Positions 39,999-48,863 of a DNA stretch of 64,000 nucleotides are shown in pieces. The translations under genes were made by a program, and so were the position numbers. Source of the stretch: Entamoeba histolytica HM-1:IMSS (lineage: Eukaryota > Evosea > Mastigamoebida > Endamoebidae); the NCBI RefSeq assembly GCF_000208925.1, contig NW_001914861.1, positions 62,001-126,000 of the forward strand. The letters are read 5' to 3'. The first letter of the stretch is position 1. Each line of letters begins with the position of its first letter. Under the pieces are notes generated by a model. The model saw only the letters and a list, made by a program, of their open reading frames with translations, did not search any database and was not told where the DNA came from.

Positions 39999-40802
39999 TT
40001 CCATAGAATCAAACAAAAAAAATGATATGATAATTAAAAATTATAATATTTTATAATATAATTATAGTTTTAAATTATTTTTAAAAAATGTATTTTTTAT
40101 TGAAATACTACTAGAATATTAATATAAATATATTAAAAATTCTTTTAAATGAAAGAATAGTCTGATAGTTTGAAATTTTATTTGAATTTAATACTCCTTA
40201 ATTTCATTCTTGTCTATTTCAAAATATTTAATCTATTTTAATTATCTTTTAATAGTTTATTCAAATTTTTTAATAATTATATTACTATTTTGTTTCTTCA
40301 TTCAATCGTTTGATTTAAAAGTGTTATTACATACTATGGTTCATATTTATCTGTTCTAACAATTTATTACATATTTAAAGTTATTTATTTAAAAAAAAAC
40401 ACTATTTCTTTGCAAAGAAAAGAAATATCTCAACAAAAATCCTGATTTAAAAAAAATTAAAAGAATGAATTGATAAAATAAGCATAATAAATAAAATACT
40501 ACTTAAAATATAACCAAATATTATAAAGTAAAAACTGAAAAATAAATTTATCAAAAGATGAGTATGATATTCAAAATGACTTATTTCGTAACATTAATTG
40601 TTAGTATATATTTAATAATATATAATAATAGTATTTTTATTCTACATAAAATCAAGAAAAAAATTTTAAATAACCATAAACAAAAACAATAAACTCATAT
40701 CTCCTATATTATTTGTTTCTTATTACTTACTATTAATTCTAAAGCGATAATTAAATAACAAGATAATCATTACAAAGAAAAGAATGAAGATTTTATCCTT
40801 TA
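39999..40802. other. Intergenic region between TMK and SINE D
   Basis: AT-rich spacer of 0.8 kb after the TMK stop. No gene seen. Its end contains the left copy of the SINE target duplication. Confidence 0.55.
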
Positions 40803-41398
40803 TTATTTAAAAATCACTTTGTTTCATAGATCGAAGGTGGCACGTCTGAAACACCACACACAAACCCTAGTACAAATTCATACTTCGACTCTCCCAGTTA
40901 TTATCTGGTTATGACGGTGCTTTTGAATTAGGAATGTATTAGGGAATGCTGCAAAGGGTGCAGCAAGAGAATACAGTAGAATATTACATGGATGTAATAT
41001 AAGAATCTACTGAAGTGTGGGTATGACTAAAAGAAGATTAGTCAAAGTAAGACTAAAAAGAAAATTAGTCAAAGTAATATAGTAGTAATGAAACGATTCC
41101 TTCTCCCATTCATAAAATAAGAAAAATGAAATTCCTTAAAATTAAGGCAGAAAACAAACAAAGGCTTAAAAAGAAGAAATAAGCAGAAGAAGTTTGAAAA
41201 ACCTTAATAGGAAGAAATAAAGCAAAGAAGTGCTTTCCTCATTTTGCAAGATAAACCTAAATGATAGGTTAAACAAAGAGATTACTCTTTTTTAATAAGC
41301 TCAGGGATGGGATTAGTCTCCCCTGAGCTAGGAAGAATAGATGAAAATTCTATTAATACTTAATTAATTACTTTTTATTTAAAAATCACTTTGTTTCA
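40803..41398 (+). mobile_element. Complete SINE copy D (EhSINE1-like) with perfect 24-bp target duplication
   Basis: The element is 40827-41374 (548 bp). Both sides carry the same 24 bases (40803-40826 and 41375-41398), beginning TTATTTAAAAATCACTTTG. Inside are two tandem copies of a 26-27 bp repeat (41025-41050 and 41051-41077, GACTAAAARAARATTAGTC), a 9-bp palindrome (40981-41000) and a GC-rich stem-loop near 41299-41331 (GCTCAGGG with CCCTGAGC). Length and internal repeats match EhSINE1. The tail is TAATTAATTACTTTTT. The perfect duplication means a recent or at least undisturbed insertion. It lies between the 3' ends of TMK and the glucanotransferase. Confidence 0.9.
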
Positions 41399-41445
41399 AA
41401 GAAAATTATTTTATAAAAATAACCAAAAGAAACTAAACTTTCAAT

Positions 41446-44142
41446 TTAGAAAAGATGTCTGCCTGATTTTTCAACGGCAGTTCTAAGTTCATTGTTCAAA
41501 TCATTATCAGCAATAATTTCATCCATGTCAACATGGCATCTATATCTCCAATAATGGATTGGATTAGATGGGTCATTAATTTGTTCTAATTTTGGATCAC
41601 GTCCTTCAATGTACTTAAGTTTAAGTGAAAGAATGTCTTGAAGTGGGAAACATGCAAGCATAGCTGGTCCATACAAATGCATATCAAAGATAGTTTTAAC
41701 AGCATCAACAGGACAAGTAAATGGTGCAGCTCCAGATCTTCCAAGAAGATGTTCCCAGAAATATTGAGTCTTATATCTATCTTCCTCCCACCATCCACGG
41801 ATAGTTGACATATCATGTCCAGATGGTGCTGAAACAGTCAAATATTGATAATCAGCTGGATGATAGAAAAGAGTATTTGGAGTATCAGTGAGTCTTTGAA
41901 TTCTCAAACAATTAATTTTCATATCATTCATTACTCTAACAACACAATCTGGAACCATTCCAAGATCTTCACCACAGACAAGCATATTAGAAGCTCTAGC
42001 CATAGCTGGAAGTCTCTTTCTAGCAGTAGCTTCCCAAAGACCTTCATGTCTCTTATAGAAGTAATCATTATATAATCTCTTAAGACCTTCTTGTACCCAA
42101 TGGTCAAGTTCATTAAAGCTAGAATATGTTTTTTCCATATCAATTCTTGGAACAAACAAATTTGGATTTTGTTCATCTCTAATCAAACATACATTTTGTA
42201 AAAGAAGTTTAAGTCCATTAACAATTTTTTTATCTGATTCTCTAAATTGTGGAGAAAGTCCTGTCTTTTCAAGGATAGCACCTTCACTTTGGAATTCTGG
42301 TTTTAAGTTATAAGTTCCATTATAATTATTAACAAGGAATTTAGAAATGACAAAATTCTTTTCATCACCAAAGAGACTATCTAAGGTATGATCTCTAATG
42401 TATGGATAACTTAACCTATCAGTATCATAAATACCATATCCCTCAAGTTCTTGTCTAGAGAAAGGTAAGTCTGGAGAAAATCTACCAAGAAGACCAGTTC
42501 TATGAATAGCAGGAATAGCCCAAATTCTGAAGAATCCAAGAATATGATCAATTCTATATGCATTGAAATACTGTGACATTTGAGATAATCTTCCTTTCCA
42601 CCAAGCATAATCATCCTTTGCCATATTATCCCAATTGTATGTTGGGAATCCCCAGTTTTGTCCCTCACCAGCTGAGAAGTAATCAGGTGGTGCTCCAGTT
42701 GATTTATCAAGATGGAAAAGATTTGGATACATCCAACATTCAACTGATCTTTTTGAAACTCCAATTGGAAGATCTCCTTTTAATGCAACCTTATGATCAG
42801 CAGCATAGTCACTGGCTTCTTTAAGTTGTAAATGAAGATTATATTGGACAAAAGCATAGTAATCACATTCTGCTTTATTAGCAGCATACATAGCTTCAAC
42901 CTCAGCAAAATCTTTTGGTGTTGGTGGTAATGGTGTATCAACTGATTTAATAAGAGCACGATAAACACAATATGGGATTAACCACTTACCAGCACTCTTT
43001 TTAAATTCATCAAATCCTTTTTGAGTAGTTCCAACCTTTGAGAATATTTTTCTTGTAATTGTTTCTTTTTCTTTAAGAACAGCTTCATAGTCAATTTGTT
43101 CTAAGGCATTAAGTTTTTGTGCAACTGAATTAATTTCAGCAAGAATTTCTGGGTCTTGGGTTAATGAACTGAGTCTCAAATACATTGGATGAAGGGCTTG
43201 TACTGAATTTGGATTATATGGATATGAATCTCTCCATGTGAAATATACAGTAGTATCATTAACTGGAAGAGTTTGAATTAATGACAATCCAGTAATATTA
43301 CACCAATCAACAACTTTTTTCAAATCAAGGAATTCACCACATCCACAAGATGCTTTAGTTCTAAGTGAAAATACAGGAGTAACAACAGCAGCTCCTCTAT
43401 AATAAAGTCCACTAAAGTCGTTGTCTTCTTTTACAATAAGAGTGTCAACAGGTTTAGTTTTTTCTTCAGTTTCTTCTTCAGCAACTGGTGCAATATAATA
43501 AACTCTATTAGATCTATCTTCCCATCTAGCATTAGCACGTGAATTAGCATCAGCAATGAAACACTTATATTCAAAAGAAGTAGTTTCATTAGAAATATCG
43601 ATAAGAGCTTCATAATATGGAACATGAGTTGGTGTCATTTTGATAGCTTTAGAAACATCCCATTTACCAAGAGATTCAATAGCACCACCAACAAATACAC
43701 ATTGACCTTCTGGGACACAAGTACATCTAACTTTAAGAAGAAGAGTAGTTTTACCTAATTTCTTAATTTCAAGTTTTTCTTGTGGTCTTTTACCATAAAT
43801 AACTTTTCTGAAATAAGAAGTAGTTAAGAAAGTATCTTCAGCATCAAATCCTGAAATAAAGATATCATTAACTTCTACTTTATCAAAGCTTTTCAAATTA
43901 GTTAAATCAAGAGAATGTGGATATGATTCTTTTGATCCTTCAGTTCTAAAGATTTCTGTTAAATCATCTTCTTTTGTAATGAGATAACGATAGTTAATAA
44001 GACCAGTTGACTTAAATTTAACTTCTCCAGACCATGTATTATTATCAACATAATTTAATTTATATACCTTCTTTTCTCCTGAAACTTCAAGGCAAACTGC
44101 TTGTCCAAATGGTGTACTGTAATGAATGGTAATAAAGACCAT
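41446..44142 (-). CDS. 4-alpha-glucanotransferase, DPE2-type (GH77 with two starch-binding domains)
   Basis: An 898-residue single-exon protein with the ATG at 44142. Two CBM20-type domains lead (about residues 1-100 and 125-225; the second has GQCVFVGGAIESLGKWDVSKA). The GH77 domain covers most of the rest. Catalytic residues can be placed: D532 in AYRIDHILGFFR, E725 in CGEDLGMVPD and D777 in GHDMSTIRGWW. The CBM20 pair and the large insertion within GH77 are the plant DPE2 layout. DPE2 moves glucose from maltose to a glycan in the cytosol. In an amoeba that stores glycogen this fits turnover of maltose and glycogen. No transit peptide is seen. Confidence is high. Confidence 0.95.
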   Translation of the reverse strand: MVFITIHYSTPFGQAVCLEVSGEKKVYKLNYVDNNTWSGEVKFKSTGLINYRYLITKEDDLTEIFRTEGSKESYPHSLDLTNLKSFDKVEVNDIFISGFDAEDTFLTTSYFRKVIYGKRPQEKLEIKKLGKTTLLLKVRCTCVPEGQCVFVGGAIESLGKWDVSKAIKMTPTHVPYYEALIDISNETTSFEYKCFIADANSRANARWEDRSNRVYYIAPVAEEETEEKTKPVDTLIVKEDNDFSGLYYRGAAVVTPVFSLRTKASCGCGEFLDLKKVVDWCNITGLSLIQTLPVNDTTVYFTWRDSYPYNPNSVQALHPMYLRLSSLTQDPEILAEINSVAQKLNALEQIDYEAVLKEKETITRKIFSKVGTTQKGFDEFKKSAGKWLIPYCVYRALIKSVDTPLPPTPKDFAEVEAMYAANKAECDYYAFVQYNLHLQLKEASDYAADHKVALKGDLPIGVSKRSVECWMYPNLFHLDKSTGAPPDYFSAGEGQNWGFPTYNWDNMAKDDYAWWKGRLSQMSQYFNAYRIDHILGFFRIWAIPAIHRTGLLGRFSPDLPFSRQELEGYGIYDTDRLSYPYIRDHTLDSLFGDEKNFVISKFLVNNYNGTYNLKPEFQSEGAILEKTGLSPQFRESDKKIVNGLKLLLQNVCLIRDEQNPNLFVPRIDMEKTYSSFNELDHWVQEGLKRLYNDYFYKRHEGLWEATARKRLPAMARASNMLVCGEDLGMVPDCVVRVMNDMKINCLRIQRLTDTPNTLFYHPADYQYLTVSAPSGHDMSTIRGWWEEDRYKTQYFWEHLLGRSGAAPFTCPVDAVKTIFDMHLYGPAMLACFPLQDILSLKLKYIEGRDPKLEQINDPSNPIHYWRYRCHVDMDEIIADNDLNNELRTAVEKSGRHLF

Positions 44143-45024
44143 TAAAGATTATATAAGTAATTCAAAGTTTCTTTCTTCAGATCTTTTAAACTACACCATT
44201 AAGATGACGTAGAACATTCCATTATATTTATATTTTCTTTTTTATAGAGTTTGTTATTTTTTACCTTTTAATTACTTTTTAGTTCTAAACTATTAATTTA
44301 TCTGTACTTTTAAAATAAATTTGCTCCCTCGATACAAATATATTTTTATTTTTATCATTTTTGGTGATATTTTTTCTTAAATATCGGGAAATTGTCAGTA
44401 CATTTTATTCTTATGAAATTAATCGAATTTTTTGAATTTCATAGTTTTTGTGTTTTTTCCTAATTCTAGTTTAATATTAATATTATTTTTATTTATTTTA
44501 ATATATTTATACTTTTCTTTTGATAAGGGTTTTGGTTGGAAAAATTTTTGTTTTTTGAAAATTCTTAACTAAACTTAGAAAATCATTCAACGAAAGATGA
44601 AAGGTTATAAAATTTGTTATATATAACGCTTTTATAAAAATAATACATTTATTATTTTACTACATAAAAATATGAACCACCTTAAATGATAACAACACTA
44701 AGTAGAGTGTCAGTATTTTATGAATGGAGGGGGAGATTCATGTTATGTTTATTTTATAGATTTAATAAAAAAAGAAAATTAGAAAATTAATTAAATAAAA
44801 GTAACTTTCTTTGAAGAAAATATTCCTAATTCTATTAGTAAAAAGGAAGTTATATAAAAACATATTAAGAGATAACTCTTGTTATTAGATTTTATAAAAA
44901 GATTCATCCTTTTATAATGATATAAATAAGACTTCTTTAAGAAAAGAATAACAAACAAAAAATCAAACATAATAAGTTTTTTAAATATTTTGTTTTTTTA
45001 AAACTTCTTCTAAAAAAAGAGCTA
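44143..45024. other. Intergenic region, no gene seen
   Basis: AT-rich spacer of 0.9 kb. It holds the glucanotransferase promoter. No coding frame or SINE match was seen. Confidence 0.55.
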
Positions 45025-46835
45025 TTACATTGGATAATTGTATGGTTGTGCATATCTCATGGATTGGTTTTGTCTTCTGAATTGTTGTGGTACCATTTGA
45101 TGGTATGCTACAGGACTTCTTCTTGGTCTCCTCATTGGACTTGGGTCATAGGGAGGTTGCATTAGTGGAACCATATATTGGTTCAATGGTGGTTGATATA
45201 TTGGTTGTGTATAACTAACTGGTTGCATTATAACCTGACCAGTATAAGGGTCAATTACTTGTTGCATAGGGACATAAATAATTCTTTGTTGAGGAATATA
45301 ACTTAGTTGTTGATAATCATTGTTATAATCATCATATAAAATTCCATTCTTATAATATTGGTCTTGGTCATATGATTCACTATATGGATATACTTCTTCA
45401 TCAAAATGGTAATTTTCATTATTTATTTCACTATCATAATAAGGGTCTGTGTTAATTAAATCTTCTTGTTGACTCTGTAAAGGTTCTAATTGATTTGTTA
45501 TATCATTAAATTGATCCGTTAATCCTTGTATGTTTTGTTGATTCATTTGTTGTTCCACAATTCTATAAGGCTGACTATTTCCTAATCTATACGCGGTGCT
45601 TGTATTTCTCATACTACTTTGGAGTTTAGTATCACCAACTCTACTTTGAGGTCTATTATCAGCAACTCTACTTTGAGGTCTTTGTTTTAATTGACCTCTT
45701 CTAGGAATAGAGTTATTTTGGACAGAGGGTAATACCATTGGTTTCTTTTGTTGTGTTCGTTGTAATGTATGTTGATCATATTGATTACCTTTTTGAATAG
45801 GTTCTGTTAATTGTTGAGTATTAGTCGGTTGTATATCAACGCATCTTTCTTCAGTTGACTCTTTCTTAATAGTTTCAGTTAATTTTTTAGGTTGTTGAGC
45901 TTGTTGGATAATTATTGGTTGGTTATTTGCTTGTGACATGATTTGGTCAGTACAAAAATCATCTAATACATTGTTAGCTAATTGCGAATCAATTAAACGT
46001 TTTGACGATTGTTTTTTAAGAGTTGTATCTGGTTTTTGTTGTTCTTGAACCTTAGGAGTTAGTTGCTTATTCATTTTTTGTTGAGGTAAAGGAGGAATAG
46101 CTTGCATATCTTGCATTAATTGAAGTGGAACAGTTTGTTTTTGGATAGCATCTTTTGTAATAGGGGTTTTTGGAATAGTAGATTGTTCTGATTGATAAGA
46201 TGGTTGTTTTTTATTTAAACTTTGGTTAAGCGCATCTTTTTGAATGATATTCAAGTCATCTTGTCTACTAACATTTGCTTGAAGTAAATCTTCTTTTGCT
46301 ACTTTTTCAAATTTTTCTGCTAATTCTCTTTGTCTCCGTTCAAGGTTTGAATACATTGAATAAATTTCTTTCATTTCATCATCTTGTTTTGCTAAAACAT
46401 TATTTATTGTTTGAGTTTCTTCTTTAATTTTTCTTAGTTTTTCTATTGCTGTAGAATTTTTCAACACATCAGTTAAACTTTTATTAATTTCTTCAATACG
46501 TTGAATCCCTCCTTCAACAATATGTAAAAGTTCTACTGATTGTTGTTTTGACATTGTTGGTATTTCTTGTTGTCCAGCTAATATTTCTGCTTGACTAGGA
46601 ATAATATGGACCAATCCTTCAGCAAATGATTCAGTATTTTGTCCATAATTTTTTGTAATGGCTTGGCATTGTTTTGTGAATTGTTCACTTAAATTTGATA
46701 GTCTTTGACCCATTGCTTGTCCTTTATTTTGTAAATATTTTTGTATTAATAACACAAAAATTACAAACGAGCTGAATTCATGTCTGTCTTAAATGAATTT
46801 AATTGATTTTGTAATTCAATGTTTGACGAACTCAT
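45025..46835 (-). CDS. Gln-rich low-complexity protein with coiled coil, two exons
   Basis: Exon 1 is 46835-46769 and exon 2 is 46721-45025, giving 587 residues. The 47-nt intron starts GTTTGT but ends AAAG, an unusual acceptor for this genome; I chose it because joining there produces a continuous helical start (LNSFKTDMNSARQAMGQRLSNL). Residues 1-160 form a long coiled coil. The rest is rich in Gln, Asn, Pro and Tyr: a Gln-rich middle, a NRPQSRVGD repeat with at least two copies near residue 375, and a C-terminal region with a run of Pro-Met-Tyr and many Arg. Such composition suggests a scaffold that forms condensates or binds RNA, but no domain is recognised. Confidence 0.65.
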
Positions 46836-47149
46836 TTATGAATTTAAATAAAAACAGTTCTTTCACTTTGTTTTATTAATTAATATATTTCTATTATTAT
46901 TAATTTATTATAATTTAAACTATTACTTATTATTCTCTTAAGAACTAAATAAAATTTTATTGTTATATATAACGCTTTTTTATAAAATGAAAGATAAATT
47001 CATTTATTATGGTATTTTAAACATTCTCTAAAAGTAATAAATACATCTCTATTAATTATTCAATTTATAACTAATGAAAAATTAACTCTTTTATTATATC
47101 TAATGATATGTTAAAATTAAAAATGAAATATCTACAGAAAAAAAATATT

Positions 47150-47395
47150 TTACTTTTGTTCATTAGGAATAGAAATAGATTTCCATGATCCTTGTGGAAT
47201 AACAGTACTTCTCATTTTAACAACATCAATAATTTCTTTATCACCTTCTTTAATTGGTGGAATAATTCTACATTCATATGGATGTCTAATACATAAATTA
47301 CCGTCATGGTCTACAGCTTCTAAAGTTCCAACAACACACCTATTGTCAATGAGTTGAATTTTAACAATTTTACCCAAAACATTACCTTCTTCCAT
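47150..47395 (-). CDS. LSm-domain protein (small)
   Basis: An 81-residue protein with the ATG at 47395. The Sm1 motif is clear: LGKIVKIQLIDNRCVVGTLEAVD followed by DGNLCI. The Sm2 part (VVKMRSTVIPQGSWKSI) is present, with Arg where RNA-binding LSm proteins carry RGxxI. It could be an LSm of a ring, or the NAA38-type auxiliary subunit of the N-acetyltransferase NatC; the end resembles the latter slightly. It is divergent from the choline kinase gene, with only 198 bases between start codons. Confidence 0.75.
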   Translation of the reverse strand: MEEGNVLGKIVKIQLIDNRCVVGTLEAVDHDGNLCIRHPYECRIIPPIKEGDKEIIDVVKMRSTVIPQGSWKSISIPNEQK

Positions 47396-47593
47396 AAGAG
47401 TTATTAAGAAAAATAAATTAATTAGTTACTTCAATAAAATTTAAAAAAATTAAACTAAAAGAAGAAAAACAAAAAAAAAACAATAATGTGTTTTTTAAAT
47501 GAAAACTAATTTTTTAAAAGTCCTGTTACAACATGCCAATTGATTATTTATTTAAACGACAATCTTTCTAAATTCAGAACAAACTTCTATAGA

Positions 47594-48670
47594 ATGACAG
47601 TGGTACAAAGAAACCCTAAAATAATCAATTTCCATAACGTGTGTGGAGCAGAAAATGATGATAGTTTTACTCATAGAGTTCTTTTCATTGCTCTTGATGC
47701 TTCGAATAATAAGGAATTTACTTCAGGAGCTGTTTTTATTGTAAAAATTCTTGTACCAGAATTTGCTAATCTTCAAAATGATCAATTTTCTTTCCAATTT
47801 TTTACAGAAGGAATTACAAATAAACTTGTTTGTATTACAGCTATTCCAACAGGAAAGAAAGTTGTTTTAAGAACTTTTGGTAATTATACTGAATATCTTG
47901 TTGATAGAAGACAAGAGTCTGTTATTATGAATACTTATGGACAAAAAGTTTATGGAGGATTTTTAAATGGAATTGTTTATGATTTTACACCAGGAAGAAC
48001 AATGGATTATAATGAATTTAGAAAATCTGAAATTTTAAGTAAAATGGCAGAATGTATTGCTGGTGTTCATCAACTTAAACCAAATTTAAAAAAAGAACCA
48101 ATCTTATTTAAAGAAATGAGGGCATGGTTAAATAATGTACCAAGTCATTATCTTGATCCAGAAAAACAAAAAACTTTTGCTGCTGCAAATATCAAATTTG
48201 AAGACTTATCAAAAGAAATTGATTATGTAGAAAAAAAATTAACTGCACTTAATTCACCAATTGTATGTTGTCATAATGATCTTTATTTAAAGAATTTTAT
48301 TTATAATGAAGAAGATCGTTCTATTAAATTGATTGATTTTGAATATGCATCATATAATTTCCAAGCATTTGATTTAGCTAATCATATTACTGAATGGTGT
48401 GGAGTTATTATGGATTGGAATAAATATCCTACAAAAGAAGAACAAGACTTCTTTTTAAGAAGCTATCTTGAAGCTTATAATGGAAAGAAACCTTCTGATG
48501 AAGAAGTTGATCATTTATATGATGTTGTTAATCAATTCCAATTAGCTACAAATCTTCTTTGGTCACTTTGGGGATTTGTTGATGCATCATTGTCAAGTAT
48601 TGAATGGGATTATTTAGACTACGCATTTATGAGATTAAATAAATATTACGAATTAAAAAAGATTCTTTAA
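47594..48670 (+). CDS. Choline/ethanolamine kinase
   Basis: The first ATG in frame is at 47594 and gives 358 residues. The protein has an ATP-binding N-lobe (VLRTFGNYTEYLVDR region), then the Brenner phosphotransferase motif HNDLYLKNFIYN and IKLIDFEYASYNFQAFDLANHI with the metal-binding Asp and the choline-kinase signature, followed by a NHITEWCG helix. It phosphorylates choline or ethanolamine with ATP, the first step of the Kennedy pathway for phospholipids. The substrate choice between choline and ethanolamine cannot be read. No targeting signal is seen. Confidence 0.93.
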   Translation: MTVVQRNPKIINFHNVCGAENDDSFTHRVLFIALDASNNKEFTSGAVFIVKILVPEFANLQNDQFSFQFFTEGITNKLVCITAIPTGKKVVLRTFGNYTEYLVDRRQESVIMNTYGQKVYGGFLNGIVYDFTPGRTMDYNEFRKSEILSKMAECIAGVHQLKPNLKKEPILFKEMRAWLNNVPSHYLDPEKQKTFAAANIKFEDLSKEIDYVEKKLTALNSPIVCCHNDLYLKNFIYNEEDRSIKLIDFEYASYNFQAFDLANHITEWCGVIMDWNKYPTKEEQDFFLRSYLEAYNGKKPSDEEVDHLYDVVNQFQLATNLLWSLWGFVDASLSSIEWDYLDYAFMRLNKYYELKKIL

Positions 48671-48863
48671 ATTGAATTAGTTGTGTAGTATTTTTTAGTT
48701 CAATATGAATTTTAATTATTTTTAAGATATTGATATTTTGGGTAAAATAAAAAAGTATTTATTTCTTTTGAAGTATTGTTAGTATTAGTTATTTTGTCAT
48801 TATCCCCTCATAATAAAATGTATTTATTTAAAGTAATATTTTACGGATTTATTAAAAATTCAA

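Noticed and set aside
42411..42764. Antisense and shifted frames within the glucanotransferase gene
   Set aside because: Shadows of the 898-codon gene; the real frame has all GH77 motifs.
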